DNA of 64,000 bases. It comes from Burkholderia pyrrocinia (lineage in GTDB: Bacteria; Pseudomonadota; Gammaproteobacteria; Burkholderiales; Burkholderiaceae). Shown here piece by piece: positions 8,238-18,140 of the stretch. Location: positions 2,232,001 to 2,296,000 of the forward strand of contig NZ_CP024902.1 in NCBI RefSeq assembly GCF_003330765.1, given 5' to 3'. Position 1 is the first letter of the stretch. The number at the start of each line of letters is the position of its first letter. The notes under the pieces were generated by a model, which worked only from the letters and a program-made list of their open reading frames with translations, was not told the origin of the DNA and ran no database searches. Made by a program: the position numbers and the translations under genes.

Positions 8238-8948
8238 TCAGGAAGCGCCCGCAGGGCGTGCGAGAATCGCTTCCGCGAGCGCGAAATCTTCCGGGTACGT
8301 GACCTTGAAGTTGCGCAGGCTGCCCTGCACGACGCGCGGCGTGTGGCCCGCCCATTCGATCGCGCTCGCTTCGTCGGTCAGGTCGTGCCCTTCGCGCTGC
8401 GCGCGCAGGATCGCCTCGCGCAGCATGCCGATGCGGAACATCTGCGGCGTCTGCGCCTGCCACAGCGCGTCGCGCGACTCGGTGCGCGCGATCGCGTCGC
8501 CGCCGGCCGGCACGCGCTTGAGCGTATCGGCAACCGGCAGCGCGACGATGCCGCCGACCGGGTCGTCCTTCAGCGTCGCGACGAGCGTGCGGATCAGCTC
8601 CGGCGTGATGCCCGGGCGCGCGGCGTCGTGCACGAGCACCCAGTCGTGGTCGGTCGCGCCGAATTCGGTCAGCTCGAGCAGCCCGTTCAGCACCGACGCC
8701 TGCCGCGAGCCGCCGCCGCAGCGGCGCACCGCGAAGCGCAGGCCCGCGAAGCGGCGTGCGTCGAAATGGGAATCGTCGGGCGCGAGGACGACGAGCGTCT
8801 GCGCAAATTCGCTGCATGCGTCGAACGCGGCGAGCGTGTAGTGCAGCAGCGCGCGCCCGGCGAGCGTACGGTATTGCTTCGGCACGGCCGAGCCGGAACG
8901 GCTGCCGGTGCCGGCACAGGGAATCAGGGCAAAAAGTCGGGGAGTCAC
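8238..8948 (-). CDS. ispD: 2-C-methyl-D-erythritol 4-phosphate cytidylyltransferase
   Basis: A 236-residue IspD that joins methylerythritol phosphate to CMP from CTP. The nucleotide-binding loop is [14 protein letters not shown] near residue 8, followed by [25 protein letters not shown] near residue 104 and the late DEASAIEW and [12 protein letters not shown] segments are characteristic. It heads the ispD-ispF unit and diverges from mfd, with a 107-base gap that must hold both promoters. Confidence 0.96.
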   Translation of the reverse strand: MTPRLFALIPCAGTGSRSGSAVPKQYRTLAGRALLHYTLAAFDACSEFAQTLVVLAPDDSHFDARRFAGLRFAVRRCGGGSRQASVLNGLLELTEFGATDHDWVLVHDAARPGITPELIRTLVATLKDDPVGGIVALPVADTLKRVPAGGDAIARTESRDALWQAQTPQMFRIGMLREAILRAQREGHDLTDEASAIEWAGHTPRVVQGSLRNFKVTYPEDFALAEAILARPAGAS

Positions 8949-9055
8949 GAAGGGAAACGCCGGAAAGATGAAATCGAGAAGCAGATTTTATAATAGGTCT
9001 TTCGTCTCGACCGGCGCACCACGATGCGCCCGTGCACGCCACCCCTGTCGTCCCT

Positions 9056-12000
9056 ATGCCAGATAACGCTTCTACCTCGTCCGCCTCGCCCGTTGCCCGC
9101 GTCAAGCCCGGCCAGCGTTTCGCCTTCGACGGCGTGCACGGTTCCGCCGACGCGCTCGCCATCGCCCGTTATCTCGCCGACAACCGCCAGGAGGTGCCGC
9201 TCCTCGCGGTGATCTGCGCGAACGCGGTCGACGCACAGCGGCTCTCGCAGGAAATCCGCTACTTCTCGCCCGATGCGCGCGTGCGCCTGCTGCCGGACTG
9301 GGAAACGCTGCCGTACGACACGTTCTCGCCGCACCAGGACCTCGTGTCCGAGCGTCTCGCGACACTGCACGATCTCGGCGAGGGCCGCTGCGACATCCTG
9401 CTCGTGCCCGCGACCACCGCGCTGTACCGGATGCCGCCCGCGTCGTTCATGGCCGCCTATACGTTCGCGTTCGCGCAGGGCGAGCGGCTCGACGAAGCGA
9501 AACTGAAGGCGCAGCTCACGCTGGCCGGCTACGAGCACGTGAGCCAGGTCGTGCGGCCCGGCGAATACTGCGTGCGCGGCTCGCTGATCGACCTGTACCC
9601 GATGGGCTCGCCGCTGCCGTACCGGATCGACCTGTTCGACGACCAGGTCGACTCGATCCGCGCGTTCGACCCCGACACGCAGCGCAGCCTGTACCCGGTG
9701 CGCGACGTGCGGCTGCTGCCCGGGCGCGAGTTTCCGTTCGACGAAGCCGCGCGCACGGCCTTCCGCAGCCGCTGGCGCGAGACGTTCGAAGGCGACCCGA
9801 GCCGCGCGCCGATCTACAAGGACATCGGCAACGGCGTGCCGTCGGCCGGCATCGAGTATTACCTGCCGCTCTTCTTCGACGAAACGGCCACGCTGTTCCA
9901 CTACCTGCCGCAGGACGCGCACCTCGTGTTCGCCGGCGATCTCGACGCATCGATCCGCCGCTTCACGGCCGATACGAAGCAGCGCCACGCGTTCCTGTCT
10001 CACGATCGCGAGCGGCCGATCCTCGAGCCGCAGCGCCTGTTTCTGTCCGACGAGGATTTCTTCGCGTTCTCGAAGCCGTTCGCGCGCGTCGTGCTGCCCG
10101 CGCAACCGGCCGGCGGCTGGGCGACGGCGCTGCCCGAGCTCACCGTCGACCGCCATTCGGACGATCCGCTCGCTTCGCTGCGCGCGTTCATCGAATCGTC
10201 GGCCAGGCGCGTGCTGCTGACCGTCGAATCGGCCGGCCGCCGCGAGACGATTCTGCAATTGCTCGCCGAACATCACCTGCGCCCCGCGTCGAACGACCAC
10301 TTCGCGGGCTGGCTCGCGAGCGACGAACACTTCGCGCTCGGCGTCGCGCCGCTCGCGAACGGCTTCGCGGTGCCGAGCGAAGGCTACGCGATCGTCACCG
10401 AAACCGAGCTGTACGGCGCGCTCGGCCGCCGCGCGGGCCGCCGCCGGCAGGAGCAGGCCAGCAACGTCGACGCGATGGTGCGCGACCTGTCGGAGTTGAA
10501 GGTCGGCGACCCGGTCGTCCATGCGCAGCACGGCATCGGCCGCTACATGGGCCTCGTGTCGATGGATCTTGGCGAAGGCGAGACCGAATTCCTGCATCTC
10601 GAATACTCGGGCGACAGCAAGCTCTATGTGCCGGTCGCGCAATTGCACGTGATCTCGCGCTACAGCGGCGCCGATCCCGACAGCGCACCGCTGCACGCGC
10701 TCGGTTCCGGCCAGTGGGAGCGCGCAAAGCGCAAGGCCGCGCAGCAGATCCGCGACACGGCCGCCGAGCTGCTGAACCTGTACGCGCGCCGTGCGGCCCG
10801 CGAAGGCCACGCGTTCGCGCTCGACCCGCGCGACTACGTGAAATTCGCGGAAAGCTTCGGCTTCGAGGAAACCCCCGACCAGGCCGCGGCGATCGCGGCC
10901 GTGATCGGCGACATGACGAGCGGCAAGCCGATGGACCGCCTCGTGTGCGGCGACGTCGGCTTCGGCAAGACCGAGGTCGCGCTGCGCGCCGCATTCATCG
11001 CCGTGCTGGGCGGCAAGCAGGTCGCGCTGCTGTCGCCAACGACGCTGCTCGCCGAGCAGCACACGCAGACCTTCGCCGACCGCTTCGCGGACTGGCCGGT
11101 GCGGATCGTCGAGCTGTCGCGCTTCAAGACCACGAAGGAAATCAACGCGGCGATCGCGCAGATCAACGAAGGCACGGTCGACATCGTGATCGGCACGCAC
11201 AAGCTGCTGTCGTCGGACGTGCAGTTCAAGCGCCTCGGCCTCGTGATCATCGACGAGGAACACCGCTTCGGCGTGCGCCAGAAGGAAGCGCTGAAGGCGC
11301 TGCGCGCGGAAGTCGACGTGCTGACGCTCACCGCGACGCCGATCCCGCGCACGCTCGGCATGGCGCTCGAAGGGCTGCGCGATTTCTCGGTGATCGCGAC
11401 CGCGCCGCAGAAGCGGCTCGCGATCAAGACCTTCGTGCGCCGCGAGGAAGAAAGCGTGATTCGCGAGGCGATGCTGCGCGAGCTGAAACGCGGTGGCCAG
11501 GTATATTTCCTGCACAACGAGGTCGAGACGATCGAGAACCGCAAGGCGATGCTCGAGGCGCTCGTGCCCGAAGCGCGCATCGTGATCGCGCACGGCCAGA
11601 TGCACGAACGCGAACTCGAACGCGTGATGCGCGATTTCGTCGCGCAGCGCGCGAACGTGCTGCTGTGCACGACCATCATCGAGACCGGCATCGACGTGCC
11701 GAGCGCGAACACGATCATCATGCATCGCTCGGACAAGTTCGGCCTCGCGCAGCTCCACCAGCTGCGCGGCCGCGTCGGCCGCTCGCATCACCAGGCCTAT
11801 GCGTACCTGCTGGTCCACGATCCGCAGGCGCTGACCAAGCAGGCGCAGCGCCGGCTCGAGGCGATCCAGCAGATGGAGGAACTCGGCTCGGGCTTCTATC
11901 TCGCGATGCACGACCTCGAGATCCGCGGCACGGGCGAAGTACTCGGCGACAAGCAGTCGGGCGAGATCCACGAGATCGGCTTCCAGCTCTATACGGACAT

Positions 12001-12526
12001 GCTGAACGACGCGGTGAAGGCGCTGAAGAACGGCAAGGAGCCCGACCTCACCGCACCGCTCGCCGCGACGACGGAAATCAACCTGCATGCGCCCGCGATC
12101 CTGCCGGCCGACTACTGCGCGGACGTGCAGGAGCGGCTGTCGCTGTACAAGCGGCTCGCGAACTGCGAGCATGGTGACGCGATCGACGGCATCCAGGAGG
12201 AGCTGATCGACCGCTTCGGCAAGCTGCCGCCGCAGGCGCACGCGCTCGTCGAGACGCACCGGCTGCGCATCGCCGCGAAGCCGCTCGGGATCGTGAAGAT
12301 CGACGCGAGCGAGGCCGCGATCGGGCTGCAGTTCGAGCCGAATCCGCCGATCGATCCGATGCGGATCATCGAGATGGTGCAGAAGCACCGGCATATCAAG
12401 CTCGCGGGCCAGGACAAGCTGCGCATCGAAACGCGCTCGCCCGATCTCGCGATCCGCGTGTCGACGATCAAGGAAACGCTGCGCGCGCTCGGCCCGAAGC
12501 AAGGAGCGGCGGCCGCGGCGCGCTGA
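9056..12526 (+). CDS. mfd: transcription-repair coupling factor Mfd
   Basis: A 1156-residue protein if the ATG at 9056 is used; a GTG at 9032 would add eight residues. Mfd removes RNA polymerase stalled at DNA lesions and recruits UvrA. The N-terminal UvrB-like modules are followed by the polymerase-interacting domain (VHAQHGIGRYMGL, about residues 490-500) and a RecG-like translocase. Walker A is GDVGFGKTEVALR near 630, the DEEH box (IIDEEHRFGVRQKE) is near 732, and QLRGRVGRS is the motif VI arginine finger. The C-terminal autoinhibitory domain is complete. The full family length is present. Confidence 0.97.
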   Translation: MPDNASTSSASPVARVKPGQRFAFDGVHGSADALAIARYLADNRQEVPLLAVICANAVDAQRLSQEIRYFSPDARVRLLPDWETLPYDTFSPHQDLVSERLATLHDLGEGRCDILLVPATTALYRMPPASFMAAYTFAFAQGERLDEAKLKAQLTLAGYEHVSQVVRPGEYCVRGSLIDLYPMGSPLPYRIDLFDDQVDSIRAFDPDTQRSLYPVRDVRLLPGREFPFDEAARTAFRSRWRETFEGDPSRAPIYKDIGNGVPSAGIEYYLPLFFDETATLFHYLPQDAHLVFAGDLDASIRRFTADTKQRHAFLSHDRERPILEPQRLFLSDEDFFAFSKPFARVVLPAQPAGGWATALPELTVDRHSDDPLASLRAFIESSARRVLLTVESAGRRETILQLLAEHHLRPASNDHFAGWLASDEHFALGVAPLANGFAVPSEGYAIVTETELYGALGRRAGRRRQEQASNVDAMVRDLSELKVGDPVVHAQHGIGRYMGLVSMDLGEGETEFLHLEYSGDSKLYVPVAQLHVISRYSGADPDSAPLHALGSGQWERAKRKAAQQIRDTAAELLNLYARRAAREGHAFALDPRDYVKFAESFGFEETPDQAAAIAAVIGDMTSGKPMDRLVCGDVGFGKTEVALRAAFIAVLGGKQVALLSPTTLLAEQHTQTFADRFADWPVRIVELSRFKTTKEINAAIAQINEGTVDIVIGTHKLLSSDVQFKRLGLVIIDEEHRFGVRQKEALKALRAEVDVLTLTATPIPRTLGMALEGLRDFSVIATAPQKRLAIKTFVRREEESVIREAMLRELKRGGQVYFLHNEVETIENRKAMLEALVPEARIVIAHGQMHERELERVMRDFVAQRANVLLCTTIIETGIDVPSANTIIMHRSDKFGLAQLHQLRGRVGRSHHQAYAYLLVHDPQALTKQAQRRLEAIQQMEELGSGFYLAMHDLEIRGTGEVLGDKQSGEIHEIGFQLYTDMLNDAVKALKNGKEPDLTAPLAATTEINLHAPAILPADYCADVQERLSLYKRLANCEHGDAIDGIQEELIDRFGKLPPQAHALVETHRLRIAAKPLGIVKIDASEAAIGLQFEPNPPIDPMRIIEMVQKHRHIKLAGQDKLRIETRSPDLAIRVSTIKETLRALGPKQGAAAAAR

Positions 12527-12620
12527 CGGCCGCGGCGATGCTGCACCGCACCGCGCCCGGCGAAGGCGGGCCGACGCGTTTTTGAGTATGATTTTCCCAT
12601 TCATCAGACGGAGTTTTGCC

Positions 12621-13841
12621 ATGTCCACTCTCGACGCGACGGCGCCGTCCGCCGCCGCCCCAGGCGACGCATCGCTCGTCAGCCTGCCCTGGATCAAGCA
12701 ACTGGTGTCGATGGACACGACGAGCCGCGTGCCGAATCTCGGCCTGATCGAAACGGTGCGCGACGCGCTCGCCGCGAAGGGCATCGCATCGACGATCACG
12801 CACGATCCGCGCGAAGGCTGGGCGAACCTGTTCGCGACCGTGCCCGCGCACGACGGCTCGACGAACGGCGGCATCGTGCTGTCGGGGCACACCGACGTCG
12901 TACCGGTCGACGGCCAGCAATGGGACAGCAACCCGTTCGCGCCGGAAATCCGCGATGGCCGCCTGTACGGCCGCGGCACCTGCGACATGAAAGGCTTCAT
13001 CGGCACGGCGCTCGCACTGTTGCCCGAGATGCAGGCGACGAAGCTCGCGAAGCCGATCCATTTCGCACTGTCCTACGACGAGGAAATCGGCTGCGCGGGC
13101 GCGCCGCTGATGATCGCCGATCTCGTCAAGCGCGGCGTGCAACCGTCCGGCTGCATCGTCGGCGAGCCGACCAGCATGCGGCCGATCATCGCGCACAAGG
13201 GCATCAACGCGTACCGCTGCTGCGTGCGCGGCCATGCGGCGCATTCGTCGCTGACGCCGAAGGGGCTGAACGCGATCGAGTATGCGGCGCGCCTCATCTG
13301 CCACATCCGCGACCTCGCAGACCGCTTCCGCGCCGAAGGCCCGTTCGATGCGCTGTACGACGTGCCGTTCACGACCGCGCAAACCAGCACGATCCAGGGC
13401 GGCAACGCGATCAACACGGTGCCGGCCGAATGCCGGTTCGACTTCGAATTCCGCAACCTGCCGACGCTCGATCCCGAGCAGATCTTCACGCGCATCGAAG
13501 CGTATGCGCAGGAAACGCTGCTGCCGCAGATGCGCCGCGAGCATCCGAATGCCGCGATCGAGTTCTCGAAGATCGCCGCGGCGCCGGGGCTCGACGCGAC
13601 CGAACAGGCCGCGATCACGCAGCTCGTGCGCGCGCTGACGGCCGACCAGGACAAGCGCAAGGTCGCGTACGGCACCGAGGCCGGCCTGTTCGAACGCGCG
13701 GGCATCCCGAGCGTCGTATGCGGGCCCGGCAACATCGAGCAGGCGCACAAGCCGAACGAATATGTCGAGCTCGCGCAGCTCGCCGGCTGCGAGCAGTTCC
13801 TGCGCAAGTTCATCCGCAGCATGTCGGTCGACGCGCACTGA
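12621..13841 (+). CDS. argE: acetylornithine deacetylase ArgE
   Basis: A 406-residue M20-family metallopeptidase that removes acetate from N2-acetylornithine in arginine synthesis. Metal-binding segments are visible as SGHTDVVPVDGQ with the catalytic Asp, GRGTCDMKGF, DEEIGCAGA with the catalytic Glu, and the late HKPNEYVE His ligand. The ATG at 12621 follows ACGGAG; an in-frame ATG at 12582 would add 13 unlikely residues. Burkholderia also have argJ-type enzymes, so a role on another N-acyl amino acid is possible. Confidence 0.88.
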   Translation: MSTLDATAPSAAAPGDASLVSLPWIKQLVSMDTTSRVPNLGLIETVRDALAAKGIASTITHDPREGWANLFATVPAHDGSTNGGIVLSGHTDVVPVDGQQWDSNPFAPEIRDGRLYGRGTCDMKGFIGTALALLPEMQATKLAKPIHFALSYDEEIGCAGAPLMIADLVKRGVQPSGCIVGEPTSMRPIIAHKGINAYRCCVRGHAAHSSLTPKGLNAIEYAARLICHIRDLADRFRAEGPFDALYDVPFTTAQTSTIQGGNAINTVPAECRFDFEFRNLPTLDPEQIFTRIEAYAQETLLPQMRREHPNAAIEFSKIAAAPGLDATEQAAITQLVRALTADQDKRKVAYGTEAGLFERAGIPSVVCGPGNIEQAHKPNEYVELAQLAGCEQFLRKFIRSMSVDAH

Positions 13842-13855
13842 CTGCCTCCCGCCAC

Positions 13856-13879
13856 GCCGGCCCGCGTGTGCGGGCCGGC
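13856..13879. other. strong hairpin between argE and the dehydratase gene
   Basis: CCGGCCCGC (13857-13865) pairs with GCGGGCCGG (13870-13878) around a GTGT loop, with one more G-C pair outside. No T-run follows, so it is not a standard terminator. It may protect the argE message or act as a weak stop. Confidence 0.5.
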
Positions 13880-13901
13880 CCACTCCGCCACCCGCCACGT
13901 C

Positions 13902-14921
13902 ATGTCGACTGAACAATACGGCAACGCCCATACGACGATCGACGGCGAGCCGATTCCGACGCTCGACGAAATCGCCGCGCAGCATTTCGCGTTGTCGCCC
14001 TGGGTCGCGCGCACGCCCGTGTTCGAACGCGCCGACCTGCCGTCCCTCGAGGGCACGCACGTCAACTTCAAGTTCGAGCTGCTGCAGGCGAGCGGCAGCT
14101 TCAAGGCGCGCGGCGCATTCACGAACCTGCTCGCACTCGACGAGGCACGCAAGAACGTCGGCGTCACCTGCGTGTCGGCCGGCAATCACGCGGCGGCCGT
14201 CGCGTATGCGGCGATGCGGCTCGGCAGCAGCGCGAAGGTCGTGATGTTCCATACCGCAAGCCCGACGCGCATCGCGCAGTGCAAGCAGTACCGCGCGGAA
14301 GTCGTGCTCGCGGGCAGCGCGTCGCAGGCGTTCGATCTCGTGCGACGGATCGAGGCCGAGGAAGGCCGCTTCTTCATCCATCCGTTCAACGGCTATCACA
14401 CGATACTCGGCACCGCCACGCTCGGCTACGAATGGGCGACGCAGACACCCGACCTCGACGCGGTGATCGTGCCGATCGGCGGTGGCGGGCTCGCGGCCGG
14501 CATGGCGACCGCGCTGCGGCTCGCGAATCCGCGCGTGCACGTGTACGGCGTCGAACCGGAAGGCGCCGACGCGATGAGCCGCAGCTTCGCGGCGAATCAC
14601 ACGATCAAGATGAGCGCGATGCAGACGATCGCCGATTCGCTGATGGCGCCGCATACCGAGGAATACAGCTACCAGCTGTGCCGGCGCCACATCGACCGCA
14701 TCGTCACCGTGTCCGACGACGCGCTGCGCACCGCGATGCTGTTCCTGTTCTCTCACCTGAAACTGTCGGTCGAACCGGCGTGTGCGGCCGCGCTCGCCGC
14801 GCTGCTCGGCCCGCTGCGCGAAACGCTGCAGGGCAAGCGCGTCGGCGTGCTGCTGTCGGGCACGAATACCGACCCCGCCACGCTCGGCATGCATCTCGCG
14901 CACGCGAAATTGCAGCCCTGA
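13902..14921 (+). CDS. threonine/serine dehydratase, PLP-dependent, catabolic type
   Basis: A 339-residue fold-type II PLP enzyme. The PLP lysine lies in ASGSFKARGA near residue 65, the glycine-rich phosphate loop is PIGGGGLAAG near residue 193, and a SAGNHAAAVAYAA segment precedes it. There is no C-terminal ACT domain, so it resembles biodegradative threonine dehydratase or serine/threo-3-hydroxyaspartate dehydratases rather than feedback-inhibited IlvA. The ATG at 13902 is preferred over an upstream in-frame start at 13866, which lies in the hairpin. The substrate cannot be fixed from sequence alone. Confidence 0.8.
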   Translation: MSTEQYGNAHTTIDGEPIPTLDEIAAQHFALSPWVARTPVFERADLPSLEGTHVNFKFELLQASGSFKARGAFTNLLALDEARKNVGVTCVSAGNHAAAVAYAAMRLGSSAKVVMFHTASPTRIAQCKQYRAEVVLAGSASQAFDLVRRIEAEEGRFFIHPFNGYHTILGTATLGYEWATQTPDLDAVIVPIGGGGLAAGMATALRLANPRVHVYGVEPEGADAMSRSFAANHTIKMSAMQTIADSLMAPHTEEYSYQLCRRHIDRIVTVSDDALRTAMLFLFSHLKLSVEPACAAALAALLGPLRETLQGKRVGVLLSGTNTDPATLGMHLAHAKLQP

Positions 14922-14951
14922 CCCCGCCCCGGGCGTCAACGGATCAACCTA

Positions 14952-14992
14952 GGGTTATCCCCAGATTATGTTGACAGCCCTGTTGATAACCC
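14952..14992. repeat. 8-bp inverted repeat with DnaA-box-like halves
   Basis: GGGTTATC at 14952-14959 is the exact reverse complement of GATAACCC at 14985-14992. Each arm lies in a sequence one base away from a DnaA box: TTATCCCCA at 14955 and TGTTGATAA at 14981, facing each other. The rest of the region lacks origin features, so an operator for the following lipoprotein gene is also possible. Confidence 0.35.
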
Positions 14993-15066
14993 GCCGGACA
15001 AGCACGCAAGTGGTTGAGCGCGCAGCGTTTTGCGCGCGCGAAGGCCGATCGACGCGAAATGGGCAG

Positions 15067-15537
15067 ATGCGGCCGCTGCTCGCACCGGCTGCGACGTGGC
15101 GCCGCCGCGCGCTGCCACTGGTCTGCGTCGCGGCGATCACGCTGCTCGCCGGTTGCGCCGCACCGCCCTCGCCCGTCGTCGGCGCGCAACCGGCCTGCAC
15201 GCAGCCGGGCGCGAGCCGCATGCTGCAGGCCGACCTGCTGTTCGGGCGCGACATCGCCGGGCGCGGCCCCGTCACCGATGCGGAACGCGCGGCATTCTTC
15301 GCCGACACGGTCACGCCGCGTTTCCCCGCTGGCCTCACCTACTGGGACACGCACGGCCAGTGGCGCGATCGCGCGACCGGCGGGATCACGCGCGAAAACA
15401 GCTTCGTGATCCGTATCATCGCCGACGATACGCCCGACACGCGCGCGCGGCTCGCGGCGGTCCGACACGCGTACGCGGAGCGGTTCCATCAAGAGTCGGT
15501 CGGCATCACGCTCGTGCCGGCCTGCGCATCGTTCTGA
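15067..15537 (+). CDS. DUF3574 family lipoprotein
   Basis: A 156-residue protein with a lipoprotein signal: after RRRALPLVCVAAITLLAGC the Cys at about residue 31 is in a lipobox (LLAGC). The mature part has the DUF3574 signature DLLFGRDIAGRGPVTDAERAAF and a later TRENSFVIRIIADD strand. The ATG at 15067 is chosen because it gives the signal sequence directly; an upstream start at 14968 would add 33 residues ahead of it. It is probably attached to the outer or inner membrane. The family has no known activity. Confidence 0.72.
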   Translation: MRPLLAPAATWRRRALPLVCVAAITLLAGCAAPPSPVVGAQPACTQPGASRMLQADLLFGRDIAGRGPVTDAERAAFFADTVTPRFPAGLTYWDTHGQWRDRATGGITRENSFVIRIIADDTPDTRARLAAVRHAYAERFHQESVGITLVPACASF

Positions 15538-15566
15538 CTCCGTATCTCCCGCTGTCGTCGACGCGC

Positions 15567-15594
15567 AAAAAAACGGGCGCCTGAAGGCGCCCGT
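15567..15594 (-). terminator. rho-independent terminator of the PBP1A gene
   Basis: On the minus strand a nine-base GC-rich stem (ACGGGCGCC paired with GGCGCCCGT, 15573-15581 and 15586-15594) is followed by seven T residues. It lies 27 bases after the stop of the PBP1A gene and also separates it from the convergent lipoprotein gene. Confidence 0.88.
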
Positions 15595-15620
15595 CGCATG
15601 CCGGGACAGCGGCGTACCGC

Positions 15621-18140
15621 TTACTTGTTCTCGAACATGTCCATGATCTGCTGCTTCTCCTGCGCCGTAACCGGCGGCGGCGCGAGCCCTGCCGCGCCGG
15701 CCGAGCCGAGCGCGTCGTTCGCACTGATCGCATTCTCGGCCGGGTTGATGTCGACGTTCGCGACGAAGCCGTTGCCCGGCGTGCGATCGGCGTAGTACAG
15801 CTCGCCGTCGATCGACGTCAGGCCGTCCGACATCGGCATCTGCTGCTCCGGCACGCCGTTCAGCGCGGTACGCATGTAATTCACCCAGATCGGCAACGCG
15901 AGCTGCGCGCCGAATTCGCGGCTGCCGAGGCTCTTCGGCTGGTCGAAGCCCATCCACGCGACCGCGACGAGCGACTGCTGATAGCCGGCGAACCAGCCGT
16001 CCTTCGCGTCGTTCGTCGTACCCGTCTTGCCCTGGAGGTCGCTGCGGCCCAGCGCGTTGGTGCCTGCGCCCGTGCCGGCCGTCGCGACCGAATGCAGCAG
16101 GCTGTTCATCACGTACGCGTTGCGGCCTTCGATCGTGCGCGGCGCCGTGCTGCCCGCGATCACGGGCTGCGACTTCTGCAGCGGCTGGCCGCGCGCGTCG
16201 TCGACTTCGGCGATCAGGTACGGATCGACCTTGTAGCCGCCGTTCGCGAACACCGCGTAGCCGGTCGCGAGCTGCAACGGCGTCACGAGGCCCGCGCCGA
16301 GCGCCATCGGCAGGTAAGGCGGCGTCTTCGCGGGATCGAAGCCGAAACGCTGCGTCACGTACTGCTGCGCATACTGCGTGCCGATCGATGCGAGGATCCG
16401 GATCGACACGAGGTTCTTCGAACGCTGCAGGCCGGTGCGCATCGTCATCGGGCCATCCGGCTGGTCGTCGTCCTTCGGCTCCCACGCGGTGCCGCCCGGC
16501 ACGCTCGGCGGGAAGTACAGCGGCGCATCGTTGATCATCGTCGCCGGCCCGAGACCCTTGTCGAGCGAGGCCGAGTAGATGAACGGCTTGAACGACGAGC
16601 CCGGCTGCCGCCATGCCTGCGTCACGTGATTGAACTTGCTTTTGTTGAAGTCGAAGCCGCCGACGAGCGAGCGGATCGCACCGTCCTGCGGCGCGATCGC
16701 GACAAGCGCGCCTTCGACCTGCGGCAACTGCACGACCTGCCAGCCCGCCTTGCCGTCCTTCAGCACGCGCACGATCGAGCCCGGCTTGATGCGCAGCGCG
16801 TTGTTCGCGCGGGGCCCAAGCGCGCCCGACACGAAGCGCAGCCCGGCCGGGCCGATCGTCGTCGTCGCGCCGCCGACGAACTGAATCTCGACCGCGTTCG
16901 GCGCGGCCGACAGCACGACCGCCGACTGCAGGTCGCCGTTGTCCGGGTGATCGGCGAGCGCGTCGTCGATCGCCTCGTCGCGGTCGTCGCCGGCCGCGGG
17001 CAGGTTGATCGACGCTTCCGGCCCGCGATAGCCGTGGCGGCGCTCGTAGTCGAGAATGCCGCGACGCACGGCCTGGTACGCGGCTTCCTGGTCGGCCGAA
17101 TTGATCGTCGTGGTGACGGTCAGCCCGCGCGTGTAGGTTTCGTCCTTGTACTGCTGGTACATCATCTGCCGCACCATCTCGGCGACGTATTCGCCATGCA
17201 CCGCGTACTGGTTGCCCGGCGTACGCACGTGGATCTCTTCCTTCACGGCCTCGTCGTACTGCGGCTGCGTGATGTAGCCGACCTCGAGCATGCGCTTCAG
17301 GATGTATTCCTGGCGCACCTTCGCGCGCTTCGGATTGACGACCGGGTTATACGCGGACGGCGCCTTCGGCAGCCCTGCAAGCATCGCCGCTTCCGCGAGC
17401 GTGATGTCCTTCAGGTCCTTGCCGAAGTACACGCGCGCGGCGGCCGCGAAGCCGTACGCGCGCTGGCCGAGATAGATCTGGTTCATGTACAGCTCGAGGA
17501 TCTGGTCCTTCGTCAGGGCCTTCTCGATCTTGTACGCGAGCAGCATCTCGTAGATCTTGCGCGTGTAGGTTTTTTCGCTCGACAGGAAGAAGTTGCGCGC
17601 GACCTGCATCGTGATCGTGCTTGCGCCCTGGCGCGCGCCGCCGTGCATCAGGTCGGCGACGCCCGCCCGCAGGATGCCGACGAAGTCGACGCCGCCGTGC
17701 TCGTAGAAGCGGTAGTCCTCGATCGCGAGCACGGCCTTCTTCATCACGTCGGGAATGTCCTGGAAGCGCACGAGGCTGCGGCGCTCCTCGCCGAACTCGC
17801 CGATCAGCACATGATCTGCCGTGAACACGCGCAGCGGCACCTTCGGCTGGTAGTTGGTCAGCGCATCGAGCGACGGCAGTTGCGGCGCCATCACGACCAG
17901 CGCGTAGCCGACGATCAGCGCACCGACGATCGCCAGCGTCGCGAACAGGCCGGCGAACCACAGCACGACGCGCGAGCCGAACGTGCGACGGCCCCCTCCG
18001 CCGCCGCCGCTGCGCTGTGCGCGGTGGTCGTCGTCGCGATCGTCGTCATCGGGGTAATAGGCTCCGGACGGTGAACGGCGCAGCGTGTAGTGGGGTTCGT
18101 TCCGGTCGGAAGAAGAAGGCGGTCGTTTGATAATTGGCAT
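15621..18140 (-). CDS. mrcA: penicillin-binding protein 1A
   Basis: An 839-residue bifunctional peptidoglycan glycosyltransferase/transpeptidase. A charged cytoplasmic tail with an Asp/Arg-rich stretch precedes one membrane segment at about residues 58-85. The glycosyltransferase motif EDYRFYEHGG lies near 140 and GASTITMQVARN near 170. The transpeptidase shows SSFK with Ser515 as nucleophile, SKN in LQRSKNLVSI and KTG in LQGKTGTTNDA. An OB-like insert lies between the two catalytic domains. The length agrees with betaproteobacterial PBP1A. It diverges from pspA. Confidence 0.95.
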   Translation of the reverse strand: MPIIKRPPSSSDRNEPHYTLRRSPSGAYYPDDDDRDDDHRAQRSGGGGGGRRTFGSRVVLWFAGLFATLAIVGALIVGYALVVMAPQLPSLDALTNYQPKVPLRVFTADHVLIGEFGEERRSLVRFQDIPDVMKKAVLAIEDYRFYEHGGVDFVGILRAGVADLMHGGARQGASTITMQVARNFFLSSEKTYTRKIYEMLLAYKIEKALTKDQILELYMNQIYLGQRAYGFAAAARVYFGKDLKDITLAEAAMLAGLPKAPSAYNPVVNPKRAKVRQEYILKRMLEVGYITQPQYDEAVKEEIHVRTPGNQYAVHGEYVAEMVRQMMYQQYKDETYTRGLTVTTTINSADQEAAYQAVRRGILDYERRHGYRGPEASINLPAAGDDRDEAIDDALADHPDNGDLQSAVVLSAAPNAVEIQFVGGATTTIGPAGLRFVSGALGPRANNALRIKPGSIVRVLKDGKAGWQVVQLPQVEGALVAIAPQDGAIRSLVGGFDFNKSKFNHVTQAWRQPGSSFKPFIYSASLDKGLGPATMINDAPLYFPPSVPGGTAWEPKDDDQPDGPMTMRTGLQRSKNLVSIRILASIGTQYAQQYVTQRFGFDPAKTPPYLPMALGAGLVTPLQLATGYAVFANGGYKVDPYLIAEVDDARGQPLQKSQPVIAGSTAPRTIEGRNAYVMNSLLHSVATAGTGAGTNALGRSDLQGKTGTTNDAKDGWFAGYQQSLVAVAWMGFDQPKSLGSREFGAQLALPIWVNYMRTALNGVPEQQMPMSDGLTSIDGELYYADRTPGNGFVANVDINPAENAISANDALGSAGAAGLAPPPVTAQEKQQIMDMFENK

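Noticed and set aside
8945..13006. 1353-residue minus-strand open frame across mfd
   Set aside because: It is the antisense shadow of mfd, argE and flanks: composition is His/Arg/Asp/Leu-rich without domains, as expected opposite GC3-biased codons.
14941..15066. Replication origin
   Set aside because: Only two imperfect DnaA boxes, with no AT-rich unwinding stretch, dnaA, parAB or box cluster.
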